A stretch of 64,000 nt of DNA from an uncultured Acetatifactor sp. (GCA_910589035.1 CAJUSI010000039.1:1-64000), one strand, 5' to 3'; shown: positions 45,122 through 55,230, numbered from the stretch's first letter. Notes: a model not told the origin generated them from the letters alone. Program-made: numbers and translations.

Positions 45122-45252
45122 TGCCCTCCCCCTTTTTCCTTCCAAATACCCCCTTATGAAAGCCGATATAGTACATTATAGTGCGAAGTATATTTACTTC
45201 TTTGTCTACGATAGGGCAAAATAATTGAGAATCCTCAGTTGTTCCGAAATAC

Positions 45253-47145
45253 CTATGAGAACGATTCCATCCACACCTCCATCCGGGAATCCCGGCGCCA
45301 GGATTTCCCTGCGGAGGCATAGTCTATCATCAGGAACTCCTCCCCGCCCATATTGACGCGGAAGCAGCACTGGCAGGGTATCCCTGCCTCAGCGGCAGAG
45401 ACGGATATTTTCCCGTCTCCCACCCGCACTGGCATCCCTTCCGTTCCCAGCCTCGCATCCCTGGCCAAAGCCAGCGGGCCGTACAGCACCGCCACATGCC
45501 GGCTGCTGCCGGAATCCTGCGGATTCTCCATACCATACGCCAGACGTGGGCCGAATTTCAGGGAAACCCGGATTCTATCCTCCTTCCAGCTGCGGCGCAG
45601 CTCAAAGAAAGTTCCCGGGACCACTCCCGCCTGCTCCTCCTCATTGACGAAAACCCTCCCCGACTCTGCAAAGGAAGGAATCCGCAGCCACAGCGGAAAG
45701 CGGATCTCCCTGTCCGCATGTACTTTTACGGAAATTTCCCCTTCTACAGGGTAGCAGGTGTCCACCTCCAATTCCACCGGCACGCCCCCGATTTCGGCAG
45801 TGACAGTCCCCGGGAGATAGATTCCCAGTTCCACGCCGTCCTGCCTCCCGCCGGCTGCACTCCCGGAAGGGCAGACTTCCGGCTCCGCACCGTCCCGCCT
45901 CTCCCTTACGGCCAGCGCAGGCACCAGCGCGGTCCCCGCCGCCCCTATGGCAATGCAGCAGCCGCAGTAGGCCGTCCCCTCTTCCATACTTTTGAAGCCG
46001 CCCACGGCACGCCCACGGATTCCGGAACGCAGCGGGCTGTAGCTGTCAAACATCTGCCCCCTGCCGCCCCGCCCGGACACGCTGCGGTCATAGACGCCCC
46101 GGTAGGATGGCTCATCAAAGGTGGCTTCCGGACCGCAGGTGCTGTATTCCGTGTTCACCGCGCCATACAGGGCATTGAAAGCCGCCCGTTCCACCTCCTC
46201 CAGATACCGCATATCCCCGGTCATCTCATACACCCGGGCCATCAGCTTCATCCATGTGACGGTGACGCAGGTCTCCAGCATCAGTCCCTGGTAGACCGTG
46301 CCGGTCTGCATCAGCGAGGAATGGTTGAAAAGCTCATGCTCGCAGCCGGAGCCGCCCACGATAGTGGCCTCGGATTCCAGAAGCCTGTCCGCAAACCGTA
46401 CCACCGCCTGCCTCCAGCGCTCCTCCCCCTTCACTCGGGCGTAAACCAGAAGTCCCTCAAAGCAGGACATCAGCTCATAGGCCTTCACCACCGGATACTG
46501 ATAAGGATACATCCTGTCCTCAAAGGCCGCCTGGAAAATGTCAAATCCTTCCGCCCCGCCGGTCTCCACAATATAATCCGCAAATTCCAGATACCGCTTC
46601 TCGGGCTTCCACTGATAAAGCCGCACCACCGGCTCCAGGATAGAGCTGGAATTGATACCCCGCCAGTTATTGGAGGCCAGCGTAATTTTCTTCCTGCCCT
46701 CCCCCGCCCCGATATGATCGATTATATAGTCCAGATGCCTTCCCGCCGCCTCCAGAACCTTTTCCGCCAGCTCCTTCTCCCGGCAGATTTCATAAAAGTG
46801 AATCAGCCCCAGAAGCACATATTTCCGGCACCAGATATCCCAGCCCTGTAATTCCGCCTCCCTGCTGTAGGTGGAAATCCTGCCGTCCGCCTCCTGAGCC
46901 GCCAGAAGATCCTTGACCGCATCCGTCAAAATGTCATATAATTCACTGTCCTTCGTGTACTGCCAGGTCATGCAGGCGCCCCGCATGAGCTTCCCCCAGT
47001 ACTCTCCCCTCCAGCCCAGATCCGCATCGTCCGGCGCGCCCAGAAACTGCTTTGCCGCCAGCTCCCAGAGCGCCCTGTCCTTCAGCTGCTCCTCCTGCAC
47101 CAGCCGGATCATCTCGTCCGCTATTCCGTGATAGACTGCCTTCAT
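45253..47145 (-). CDS. GH127-type beta-L-arabinofuranosidase (DUF1680 family)
   Basis: The 630-residue protein has an (alpha/alpha)6 barrel (about 1-430) and C-terminal beta domains. Family motifs are WRGEYWGKLMRG near the start, GWDIWCRKYVLLGLI, GGSGCEHELFNH and the double cysteine in YCGCCIAIGA, the position of the zinc-binding nucleophile cysteine in GH127 enzymes. Residues about 410-445 hold a duplicated low-complexity insert (RRDGAEPEVCPSG, RQDGVELGIYLPG). No signal peptide. Family enzymes release beta-linked L-arabinofuranose; other sugars are possible since GH127/146 vary. It is oriented as the last gene of the 45-55 kb glycan region. Confidence 0.87.
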   Translation of the reverse strand: MKAVYHGIADEMIRLVQEEQLKDRALWELAAKQFLGAPDDADLGWRGEYWGKLMRGACMTWQYTKDSELYDILTDAVKDLLAAQEADGRISTYSREAELQGWDIWCRKYVLLGLIHFYEICREKELAEKVLEAAGRHLDYIIDHIGAGEGRKKITLASNNWRGINSSSILEPVVRLYQWKPEKRYLEFADYIVETGGAEGFDIFQAAFEDRMYPYQYPVVKAYELMSCFEGLLVYARVKGEERWRQAVVRFADRLLESEATIVGGSGCEHELFNHSSLMQTGTVYQGLMLETCVTVTWMKLMARVYEMTGDMRYLEEVERAAFNALYGAVNTEYSTCGPEATFDEPSYRGVYDRSVSGRGGRGQMFDSYSPLRSGIRGRAVGGFKSMEEGTAYCGCCIAIGAAGTALVPALAVRERRDGAEPEVCPSGSAAGGRQDGVELGIYLPGTVTAEIGGVPVELEVDTCYPVEGEISVKVHADREIRFPLWLRIPSFAESGRVFVNEEEQAGVVPGTFFELRRSWKEDRIRVSLKFGPRLAYGMENPQDSGSSRHVAVLYGPLALARDARLGTEGMPVRVGDGKISVSAAEAGIPCQCCFRVNMGGEEFLMIDYASAGKSWRRDSRMEVWMESFS

Positions 47146-47628
47146 CCCTCTACCTCCATGCCGTTCTTCTTTGCACCATCCCGTTTTGGCATGAGTTTAT
47201 TATAACATGCATCAGACCTGAATGGGACAGTATTTTTCGAAAAATCCGAATCAGGAACCCTTAGCTTCTAAATAAAGCACTCCGAGAGACCATAAACTTT
47301 GCAGTTTTCACCCTCTTAAAAAATTTTACACCCACTTAAAAATCTGCACAGCACACCCAATTAAAAAAGGTTAAAAAATTTTCACAGCATCTTGCAAAGA
47401 CCGCATAAATATGTTACCATTATTGCAGATCTGAAAAATCTGTTTTCTTTTGTGGCAGAAGCTGATATCTCCAGTCTTTTGTCATGTATTATCCGGCTTC
47501 CGGACGGAACCCGGATCTGGGCGTTTTGCCTGAAGTAATCCATTTATTTATTGTAGAGAGCAGGCAGACGCAAGCGGAATTCCAACGTCTGTTTCCCATC
47601 TGCCTGCCTAACTCCTGGGAGGTATTGT
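47146..47628. other. Intergenic stretch with AT-rich direct repeats
   Basis: From 47309 to 47387 the sequence cycles through CACCC followed by TTAAAAA three times, partly with AAATTTT. It may be a promoter or binding-site array ahead of the Rpn-type gene. No gene is seen. Confidence 0.45.
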
Positions 47629-48804
47629 ATGAAACGGATGAAAAAGAGAAAACAAAAGAAAAAGATACCTGTGATTCCTGCGGCGCAGGGTCTGCACGCC
47701 CCGGCGGAGCCCAAAGACATAGTACTGAATTCTCAGGTCAGGGACAGCAGCAGTAAGATTATCTTTGATAACCATACTCTGTGCTCCCAGTTCCTGCGGG
47801 ATTATGTGAACCTGCCATACCTGAAGGATGTACAACCGGAGGATATTGAAGACGTGTCGGCGCAGTACGTGACGCTGTTTGCGGAAGAACGGAATTCCGA
47901 CAGGGTGAAGCGGGTGCACATTCGCGGCGGGGACACGCCCTTTTTCCTGGTATCCCTGATAGAGAATAAAACCGTTCCGGATTACAATGTATGTATGCAG
48001 CTATTCCGCTACATGGTTTATATCTGGGATGCCTATGAAAAGGAAGCGGAACGCCGTCACAAAGGAATGGCGAAGAGAGCGGATTTCCTGTACCCGCCCA
48101 TTCTGCCGATTATTTATTATGAGGGTTCGGCTCAGTGGGGTGTTCCGCCGGATTTCGAATACTACCTGGTGCCGCTGAAGGATTACAGCAATGAGGCGCT
48201 GATGGAGAAGCGGGATGAGATCTCTCTTGTCATGATGATTAACAAACTGCAGACAGCGGAGGATATCGAGGAGTTCCGCCAGCTGCCCGGCAGCGAAATG
48301 GATGCTATCCTGAAAGACACCCCGGAGTATCTGGTGGATTCTATTGCGAATGTGCTGCGGGCCTTCCTGCTGAAGCTGAATGTTCCCGTGTCGGATACGG
48401 AAAAACTGGCGGATAAAGTGAGGGAAAAGAAGATGGGCGAATTGTTTGCGGATATGCAGAAAATTGACATTCAGGCAGAGTGGAAAAAGATGGCCGCTAC
48501 GGCCAGGCAGATAGAAGAGAAAGCGGCTCAGCTCAAAGAGAAGGCCGCACAGATAGATGAGAAAGCTGCACGGGTAGATGAAAAAGCCGCTCAGGTAGAT
48601 GAAAAAGCCGCAAAGGTAGATGAAAAAGAAGCACAGGTGAAGGAGAAAGCCGCAAAGGTAGCGTGCCTGTTCGGGCAGGTTACCGGTCTTCTTCCAGAGA
48701 AAACACGGCACAAACCGGATAATGATCTGAAAGATAAAGCCCGTTTTCCTCATCCGTCCATTTCTCCAGGCTCTCATATCGGATATTTCCCTTTACAATC
48801 ATGA
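47629..48804 (+). CDS. Rpn-type PD-(D/E)XK nuclease/transposase with heptad-repeat tail
   Basis: The 391-residue protein has the Rpn nuclease core: DNHTLCSQFLRDYVNLPYL, then FFLVSLIENKTVPDYNVCMQ with the E-x-K-type site (IENKT) and QLFRYMVYIWDAYEKE, then PPILPIIYYEGSAQW. The tail (about 275-345) is seven-residue EKAAQ(I/V)D repeats forming a long coiled coil. The last ~45 residues do not fit the family and overlap the 3' end of the opposite EEP gene by 125 bases, so the natural C-terminus seems to have been cut and read on into the neighbour. GGGAGG lies before the ATG. The family promotes DNA recombination. Confidence 0.82.
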   Translation: MKRMKKRKQKKKIPVIPAAQGLHAPAEPKDIVLNSQVRDSSSKIIFDNHTLCSQFLRDYVNLPYLKDVQPEDIEDVSAQYVTLFAEERNSDRVKRVHIRGGDTPFFLVSLIENKTVPDYNVCMQLFRYMVYIWDAYEKEAERRHKGMAKRADFLYPPILPIIYYEGSAQWGVPPDFEYYLVPLKDYSNEALMEKRDEISLVMMINKLQTAEDIEEFRQLPGSEMDAILKDTPEYLVDSIANVLRAFLLKLNVPVSDTEKLADKVREKKMGELFADMQKIDIQAEWKKMAATARQIEEKAAQLKEKAAQIDEKAARVDEKAAQVDEKAAKVDEKEAQVKEKAAKVACLFGQVTGLLPEKTRHKPDNDLKDKARFPHPSISPGSHIGYFPLQS

Positions 48805-49447
48805 AATCAATACTGGTCTGTTCCTTCCCCTTCCAATAGCCATGGTAGGTTACGCCAATATTTTCCGTGATATTGATAAAATCCGGATATTTTTTCAAAA
48901 CTTCCATTTCCCTCCAATGGGGTTCCATGTTGAAATCTCCTGTGATGATTACCGGAGCCTCACCGAAAAAGACCTCCCCTGTCACTTTCTGCAGAATCTG
49001 TTCCAGTCCCTGCCTTCGAGCCAGCTCTCCTTCATTGTCCAGATGGGTATTGACTACCCGGAATACCTTCCCGGATTGCAATTCTTCAAAGACAGCTTCG
49101 GTGCATACTCTGGGACAAATGCTCTGGCCCGGATACCTGGAACCCGGCAGATTCGGGTTCTCTGAAAGCCAATAGGTATCCATTTTCATCAGATTCATAC
49201 TCTTTTTCCGGTATGCCACAGTGACCTGTTCTCCCCGAAGATCCCTGTTGCGCCCACATCCGATGACATAATAGCCTTCAAGCTCCTCTTTCAGCCAGTC
49301 CGCCGCATGGGGCTGTACCTCTTGAAAACAGACGATATCCGGCCGTTCCTCCTCAAGTTTGCGCAGAATGAACGGCTGCCTGTAGCAGAAATTATTGTTC
49401 CCGTCCTCCCCGCAGTCATATCTTATATTAAATGTTACGAATTTCAT
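48680..49447 (-). CDS. Endonuclease/exonuclease/phosphatase-family hydrolase
   Basis: The 255-residue protein carries the EEP motifs in order: FNIRYD, VCFQEVQ with the metal-binding Glu, VNTHLDNEG, ITGDFNMEP and LSDHYPVCAVF. It resembles the single-domain EEP enzymes found in glycan loci, which act on phosphodiesters or phosphorylated sugars; the substrate is unknown. The start at 49447 (GAGAGG seven bases before) is preferred to the open frame reaching 49624. Its 3' end overlaps the convergent Rpn-type gene. Confidence 0.88.
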   Translation of the reverse strand: MKFVTFNIRYDCGEDGNNNFCYRQPFILRKLEEERPDIVCFQEVQPHAADWLKEELEGYYVIGCGRNRDLRGEQVTVAYRKKSMNLMKMDTYWLSENPNLPGSRYPGQSICPRVCTEAVFEELQSGKVFRVVNTHLDNEGELARRQGLEQILQKVTGEVFFGEAPVIITGDFNMEPHWREMEVLKKYPDFINITENIGVTYHGYWKGKEQTSIDFMIVKGNIRYESLEKWTDEENGLYLSDHYPVCAVFSLEEDR

Positions 49448-49552
49448 TCCGGTTCCTCTCTCTCTTCTCTTCCAGCACGGTATCAGATCCTTGTCAGTAC
49501 CGCATCTGATTTCCATTCCTGCCTCTGATCGAATCCTGTTTTCATAGAAAAA

Positions 49553-49579
49553 TTTCCGCCGCAAGGCACGCGGCGGAAA
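49553..49579 (-). terminator. Terminator of the sugar ABC importer operon
   Basis: TTTCCGCCGC (minus strand), a seven-base loop and GCGGCGGAAA are followed by TTTTTC: a 10-bp GC-rich stem with a T run. A second hairpin, GGCAGTGA/TCACTGCC, lies just before it at 49602-49627. Confidence 0.88.
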
Positions 49580-49644
49580 TATCCTGCAATAGCTCAGAAG
49601 GCGGCAGTGACTCCTATGAATCACTGCCGTTGTTTCTGCCTCTG

Positions 49645-51258
49645 TTATTTGCTGGCTTCCCAGGCGTCGATCTGTGCCTGAATTTCCGCAACGATTTTTT
49701 CCGAACCGTTTTCCTTCAGCTTCGCAACAAAATCATCCACCGATTTGTTCACGGCTTCCGGAGACTCCAGGTATCCGTATTTTAAGTAATCATAGTACTC
49801 GCTGATTACATTGTTACATGCGGACAACTCGTTTTCGATTGCGGAAAGGTCGGGAATAAATCCCATATGTGTGGTCAAAATAGCCTCATTATTGTATTCC
49901 GCCATTTTCTTCAGCATGATATTATCCGGCCCGCCGTAGGATTCCGGGGCTTCCACGATGGTCAGATTGCCATAGAACGGTCCGTACCACTGCAGCCATC
50001 CGGGATTCGCCACATCGGCGTTACGGTTGGTCAGCTGCATCTTGCCTTCCGCATCCTTCTCCCAATGCTCTCCCTCGAGACCGAAACGCAGCATGGTAGC
50101 CACATAAGGATCGTTGTTGATGAGATCCATCGCCATCATTGCACGCTCCGGATTCTTGCTTTTAGCGCCGATGGCAGTCATAGCGCCGGCATAGCCGCTT
50201 CCCTCCATGTAAGGATTGTCATATACCACCAGTTTCGAATCATAATTCTCGCCGTTCAGGTCTTCCGATATCCAGGTATAACCCCATCCGTTGAGCATCA
50301 GGATGAAAGGCTCCGCCGCTATATTGCCCTCAAAGTTAAATCCATTGTCCGCAAGAACTCCTGCGCTTACCAGGCGCTGCTTCATCAGGCACAGCTCCCG
50401 GAACCTGTCGGTTTCAAAAAAGTTGTACACCGTATCCGTTCCATAATCGGAAACCGCTTCTTTTCCAGGAACATTGCAGACTGCCAGTTCGCTGCAGCCG
50501 AACTGCTCCAGCGCCACATAGTACGGACAGAACACATCATTATAGGGCATCAGGGGCATTCCCTTATACTCGGGGAACTTCTCGTCGCGGGCTTTCACCG
50601 CCTCTATCAGGAACTCTTCCATCTCCTGGGGACCGGACCATCCCTGCTCCATATTCAGGCCAAGCTCTTTCGCCAGCGTATCATTGTAGATATAGCTTAT
50701 GATATAGCAGTTATCCTTCAGCACCGGGACACCGTAGACATGGCCGTCAACAGTCAGGCCATCCCACACATTGTCTTTGAACAGCCCCTTCAGGCCCGTT
50801 CCATATTCATCCCATAAATCATCAATGGGGTAAAACGCTCCCATTTTTGCATAAGTATAATAGGAGATATCCCCTGTGACCGCCAGAAGATCCACTTCCT
50901 CCCCGGACATCAGCTTTGTGGGCATGGTTTCCGCATAGCCTCCGGCGTCCATGATATTCAACTTTACCTTACAGTTGATCTTTTCCTTGAAATACTCGTC
51001 CAGAGCCGCCTGAATCATATCCAGATCCGCGATATTGCCTGGCTGATAACTGAGTACATACCATTGAAGCTCCACATATTCCAGCTCTTCCCCCGAAGCC
51101 CCCTGGCCGTCTGCCTGCTCCTCCCCTCCCTGGGATTCCTCCTGGCCTGATTTAGAAGTTTGCTGGGAATTCTTCTCCTCCGAACTGTCTCCACAGCCGC
51201 TGAGCATGGCGGCCATCATGGAAACGGTACACAGCAATGCTACTAATTTACGTTTCAT
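49645..51258 (-). CDS. Sugar ABC transporter solute-binding lipoprotein (LplA-like)
   Basis: The signal peptide ends in LSGCGDSS (lipidated Cys), followed by a Ser/Glu/Gln-rich linker (about 28-60). The body is a two-lobe periplasmic-binding fold of the large LplA type (LQWYVLSYQPGNIADLDMI, MSGEEVDLLAV, AMTAIGAKSKNPERAMM). At 537 residues it has family length. It delivers oligosaccharide to the two permeases encoded upstream. The cognate ATPase is absent, as usual for this class, which shares an MsmK-type ATPase. Confidence 0.93.
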   Translation of the reverse strand: MKRKLVALLCTVSMMAAMLSGCGDSSEEKNSQQTSKSGQEESQGGEEQADGQGASGEELEYVELQWYVLSYQPGNIADLDMIQAALDEYFKEKINCKVKLNIMDAGGYAETMPTKLMSGEEVDLLAVTGDISYYTYAKMGAFYPIDDLWDEYGTGLKGLFKDNVWDGLTVDGHVYGVPVLKDNCYIISYIYNDTLAKELGLNMEQGWSGPQEMEEFLIEAVKARDEKFPEYKGMPLMPYNDVFCPYYVALEQFGCSELAVCNVPGKEAVSDYGTDTVYNFFETDRFRELCLMKQRLVSAGVLADNGFNFEGNIAAEPFILMLNGWGYTWISEDLNGENYDSKLVVYDNPYMEGSGYAGAMTAIGAKSKNPERAMMAMDLINNDPYVATMLRFGLEGEHWEKDAEGKMQLTNRNADVANPGWLQWYGPFYGNLTIVEAPESYGGPDNIMLKKMAEYNNEAILTTHMGFIPDLSAIENELSACNNVISEYYDYLKYGYLESPEAVNKSVDDFVAKLKENGSEKIVAEIQAQIDAWEASK

Positions 51259-51422
51259 TTTTTGTCCTCCTTTTTCTTCTTGAAACTATACTCGTGAGCG
51301 CAAACATTTGCCGCTTTTAGTTTTACATGACAGAAGCGCTCGCTCGTTATACGCTTTTGTCCGACAAATATTTTCTTTCGTAAGTATATATTGCACCATA
51401 TTTACAAAATATGGGAATGCAA

Positions 51423-52334
51423 TCACTCCTTGATACTGCCTACCACAAGTCCCTGTACGAAATATCTCTGGAAGAACGGATAGGCGAACAGCAGGGGCGC
51501 CACCGCCAGGACAGTACAGGCCATCCGCAGATTTGTGCCGGGCAGGTTCTTTAACATCTCCAATCCCCCGGGAGTGGAGGCAATTCTGGAATTTGCTTTC
51601 AGGTAATCCACATTATTCTGCAGCTGTGTCAGCAGAGTCTGCAGCGGTACAAGCCTGTTATTTTCAATATACAGCATTCCGGTAAACCAGTCGTTCCATC
51701 TTGCCACAAAGCTGAACAGACCGATGGTGCCCAGCCCCGCCTTGAACAGGGGGCACACAATCCGGAAGAAAATAGTAAAATGCCCCGCTCCGTCTATCCT
51801 GGCCGAGTCAAACAGAGCCTCGGGGATAGAAGTCTTGATAAAGGTACGCAGGATGATAACCCAGTAGGCGTTGAGCAGGCCGGAAATCAGCAGAATCCAG
51901 AAGGTGTCCTTCAAGTGGTAATAGCGAACATTTAAAATATAGGAAGGCACCAGGCCGCCGCCAAACAACATGGTGAAGAACAGATACCATGTCAGCCCCC
52001 GCTCCAGCCAGAATCGTTTCTGGCAGATGACATAAGCGTACATGGACATGATCAGCAGTCCAAGCGCTGTGCCGATGACGGAATTTGCGATGGTCACCAG
52101 GTAGGAATACACCAGCTGGCTTCCCATCTTAAAGGTATAGTAGTATCCCTCCATGGACCATTCCACAGGGAAGAAATTATACCCCACCTGATTAATGCTC
52201 TCCGTGCTGGAGAATGATACAATCACAATCAGGAACACCGGCAGCAGGAACAATAAAGCAAAGATTCCGAGCACTATGTTGAAAACCAGATTCCATTTCC
52301 AGTTTATCCTGTTTAACTGTTTCTTCTTTTTCAT
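51423..52334 (-). CDS. Sugar ABC transporter permease (LplC/MalG-like)
   Basis: 303 residues with six membrane segments and the EAA loop (TSIPEALFDSARIDGAGHFT), plus a C-terminal FVQGLVVGSIKE typical of LplC proteins. It pairs with the permease gene 18 bases upstream. Confidence 0.94.
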   Translation of the reverse strand: MKKKKQLNRINWKWNLVFNIVLGIFALLFLLPVFLIVIVSFSSTESINQVGYNFFPVEWSMEGYYYTFKMGSQLVYSYLVTIANSVIGTALGLLIMSMYAYVICQKRFWLERGLTWYLFFTMLFGGGLVPSYILNVRYYHLKDTFWILLISGLLNAYWVIILRTFIKTSIPEALFDSARIDGAGHFTIFFRIVCPLFKAGLGTIGLFSFVARWNDWFTGMLYIENNRLVPLQTLLTQLQNNVDYLKANSRIASTPGGLEMLKNLPGTNLRMACTVLAVAPLLFAYPFFQRYFVQGLVVGSIKE

Positions 52335-52352
52335 GGCCGTCTCCTCCCTTAT

Positions 52353-53294
52353 TCAGAACATAGCGCTGTCCGGATCTACCCTGGAGACAATCCGATTTGC
52401 CAACAGCACGAACACGAGGCCCACCACCGATTGGAACAGACCGGCCGCCGTAGTCATTCCGATGTTCACCTGATTTCTCAGTCCCCGGTAAATATAAGTA
52501 TCTATCACATTTGTCACCGGATACAGCGGTCCGCTGTTCTTGGTCACCGTGTAAAACAGGCCGAAATCTCCCCGGAAAATACCTCCCATTGCCATAATGA
52601 GCGAGACGGCGATAATAAAGCGCAGATGAGGGATTGTAATATAGACGGCCTGTTGAAACCGGGAAGCCCCGTCCAGCATGGCAGCCTCATAATAATCGCT
52701 GGAAATTCCCGAAATTACCGCAAGGTACATTACCGCCTGATACCCCACGCCCTTCCAGGCATTGATAAATACCAGCAGCGGAGGCCATATGCTGATTCTC
52801 TGATACCAGTCCACCGCACCCTCCTGTCCCAATAGCTGAAGGAAATAGTTTACGAATCCGTTGGACTTTTCCAGAAATGCAGTCACGATAATTGCCACCA
52901 CAGCCCAGGACAGGAAATAGGGCATCATGTAGATGGTCTGGAACGTCTTTGCTCCCCTCTTCGACCGCAGAGAACTCAGCATCAGAGACAGAATCACCGC
53001 GATAAACATATTCAGGAAAATAAATACGATATTATATAAAACCGTATTCCTCGTAATGATAAACGCGTCGGAGGTCGAAAAGAGAAATTTAAAATTATCA
53101 AGCCCGTTGAAAGGAGAGCCAAAAATTCCTTTCTGTACATTATACTTCTTGAAAGCCAGAACCAGCCCCCCCATGGGAAGGTAGCTGAAAAGAAGCAGAA
53201 TCACAACTCCGGGCAGAGCCATGATATAAAGCGGGATATCCTCCCTTTTAAACCTTCTTGTCATTGATTTATGTTTCTTCACCCCATCCTCCAT
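52353..53294 (-). CDS. Sugar ABC transporter permease (LplB/MalF-like)
   Basis: 313 residues, six membrane segments, EAA loop in SSDYYEAAMLDGASRFQQAV. The N-terminal PLYIMALPGVVILLLFSYLP and the C-terminal NIGMTTAAGLFQSVVGLVFV are characteristic of LplB. First of the three transporter genes; the 160 bases upstream contain dispersed repeats and separate it from the GH2 gene. Confidence 0.94.
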   Translation of the reverse strand: MEDGVKKHKSMTRRFKREDIPLYIMALPGVVILLLFSYLPMGGLVLAFKKYNVQKGIFGSPFNGLDNFKFLFSTSDAFIITRNTVLYNIVFIFLNMFIAVILSLMLSSLRSKRGAKTFQTIYMMPYFLSWAVVAIIVTAFLEKSNGFVNYFLQLLGQEGAVDWYQRISIWPPLLVFINAWKGVGYQAVMYLAVISGISSDYYEAAMLDGASRFQQAVYITIPHLRFIIAVSLIMAMGGIFRGDFGLFYTVTKNSGPLYPVTNVIDTYIYRGLRNQVNIGMTTAAGLFQSVVGLVFVLLANRIVSRVDPDSAMF

Positions 53295-53309
53295 CCTCTC
53301 CTCTTTTTC

Positions 53310-53412
53310 CTAACCCGGACATGCCGGAACTAAAATTCTGCCAGAATGCGCAGGATTTCATCGTTAAGCGTTTAACCCGAACATACCGAAAATTTTGCGA
53401 TTTTGCGCAGGT
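53310..53412. repeat. Dispersed AACCCGGACA repeat, copies 1 and 2
   Basis: CCTAACCCGGACATGCCGGA starts a ~60-base unit at 53310; a diverged second copy starts near 53372 (TTAACCCGAACATACCGAAA). A third copy is at 59308-59366. All share the AACCCG(G/A)ACA..CCG(G/A)A core and an AAAATTnTGC tract. They lie only between genes. Confidence 0.6.
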
Positions 53413-53454
53413 ATGCAATTCAGGCTATCTCAGTCTGCGTATCAACCAAATGCG

Positions 53455-55230
53455 CTATACGCCCTCCTTCGGACCTGGCAGATCTTTGCACGCTTCCACC
53501 ACCGCTTCTCTGCTGTTCACGGCCCGGATCCGCTCCATGTCGAATTTCGGCTCCCGCTCATAGGTGTACAGGCCGTTCACCTCCTGCTCCACATCATAGA
53601 GCTGCGTATAGCAGAAGCCGCACATCCTCGGATTGTCCAGCATGACATCCGTCAGCCCCCTGTAGCGCTCCAGGAATTCCTCTTTATTCCGGGGCGTCTC
53701 CCCGTAACCCCAGTCCCGCTCCCCGGCCGTCCCGGTATCCCAGCGGATGCCGCCGTACTCGCTGATCATCACCGGGATGCCCTTCACCGGAGTCTGCCTG
53801 TGGGGATGGGTATCCTGCAGCTCCCCTCCCGCCCGGAATCCTTCGTAATGTCCTGCCAGCTTCTCCGGGTTCTGCTCATAATCATGGAGATCGTAGATAT
53901 CCGTGATCACATGGTAGCTGCCGCTGGTATCGATGCAGGGCCTTGTGCCGTCGTAGAGCTTCGTCATCCGGTACACCACCCGCAGCAGATCCTCGTCCTG
54001 CTTTCTCCCGTTCACATCCCAGGTCTCGTTGAAGGGACACCATCCCACGATGGCTGGGTGGTTGAAATCCCGCTCCAGGACCTCCATCCACTCCGGCAGG
54101 AAAGCCTTCAGCGCCTCCGGCCGGCTGTAATCCAGCCCCCAGCACGCATGCTCCTCCCAGACCAGATACCCCAGGCGGTCGCAATGGTACAGATACCTGG
54201 GCTCGAAAATCTTCTGATGAAGCCTTGCCCCGTTGAATCCCGCCTCCATGGAGATCCGGATATCCCGCACCAGATCCTCCTCCGAAGGCGCTGTGTAGAT
54301 GCCCTCCGGATAATATCCCTGGTCCAGCACCAGCCGCTGAAATACAGGCTCTCCGTTCAGCAGCACCTTCTCCCCCTGGATACGGATCTCCCGCATGCCG
54401 AAATAGCTCTTTACGCGGTCCTCTCCAAAGCTAAGCTCCAGATCGTACAACCTGCCATGTCCCGGCTCCCAGAGATGGGCTTCCGTCAAAGGAATGGTCA
54501 GAACCGCCACCGCTCCCCGAACCTGTACCTGCCCCTGTCCGCAGCTTCTGCCCTCATAGAAAGCCCGGGCTTCCAACACGCCCTCCCCCCGCAGGGATGC
54601 TTTGATCGTCAAAGTATTCTGTGCCACATTGGGATAATACTGCAGAGAACGGATATGGCATTCCGGAACCCGTTCCAGCCATACAGTCTGCCAGATTCCC
54701 GTAGTGCGGGTATAATTGCAGCCCCTGGAAAAATACTCCGGACTCTGCTTCCCCCTGGGCTGCAGGCCGCACCGCTGGTCATCCCGGGCCGCCAATACCA
54801 GATTGTTCTCCCCATCCAGAACATATTCCGTGATGTCAAAGGTGAAGGACGAATATCCTCCCCGGTGCTCTCCCACCGGCTCCCCGTTCAGCCAGACGCT
54901 GCAGGCATAATCCACCGCGCCGAAATGGAGCAGAAGCCTCCTGCCGTTCAGGTCTTTTTTTAACATCAGCTTTTTCTGATACCACACCGCGGGCATGAAA
55001 TCCGTATTCCCCACACCGCTGCATCTGCTTTCCGGGCAAAACGGCACAATGATCCTGTCTGGAAGCTCCGTATTTTTGTATAATTTTCTGTCTTCTCCGC
55101 TGTTTCCGTAGTCTATGTAGAAATTCCACTCCCCATTCAGGTTGGTCCAGTCCTCCCGCTGCATCTGGGGCTGCGGATGCTCCGGCCTGGGTATCGTCTG
55201 CAAATTCATCCCTTTCTTTCCTCTTTTCAT
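53455..55230 (-). CDS. Glycoside hydrolase family 2 enzyme
   Basis: 591 residues in the GH2 order: jelly-roll sugar-binding domain (about 20-185), immunoglobulin-like domain (about 190-280) and (beta/alpha)8 barrel (about 285-580). The acid/base Glu is in GWCPFNETWDV and the nucleophile Glu in PVMISEYGGI. The family covers beta-galactosidase, beta-glucuronidase and beta-mannosidase; the short form without extra domains is close to several Lachnospiraceae enzymes of uncertain specificity. No signal peptide. It heads the importer operon and should cleave what the importer brings in. Confidence 0.92.
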   Translation of the reverse strand: MKRGKKGMNLQTIPRPEHPQPQMQREDWTNLNGEWNFYIDYGNSGEDRKLYKNTELPDRIIVPFCPESRCSGVGNTDFMPAVWYQKKLMLKKDLNGRRLLLHFGAVDYACSVWLNGEPVGEHRGGYSSFTFDITEYVLDGENNLVLAARDDQRCGLQPRGKQSPEYFSRGCNYTRTTGIWQTVWLERVPECHIRSLQYYPNVAQNTLTIKASLRGEGVLEARAFYEGRSCGQGQVQVRGAVAVLTIPLTEAHLWEPGHGRLYDLELSFGEDRVKSYFGMREIRIQGEKVLLNGEPVFQRLVLDQGYYPEGIYTAPSEEDLVRDIRISMEAGFNGARLHQKIFEPRYLYHCDRLGYLVWEEHACWGLDYSRPEALKAFLPEWMEVLERDFNHPAIVGWCPFNETWDVNGRKQDEDLLRVVYRMTKLYDGTRPCIDTSGSYHVITDIYDLHDYEQNPEKLAGHYEGFRAGGELQDTHPHRQTPVKGIPVMISEYGGIRWDTGTAGERDWGYGETPRNKEEFLERYRGLTDVMLDNPRMCGFCYTQLYDVEQEVNGLYTYEREPKFDMERIRAVNSREAVVEACKDLPGPKEGV

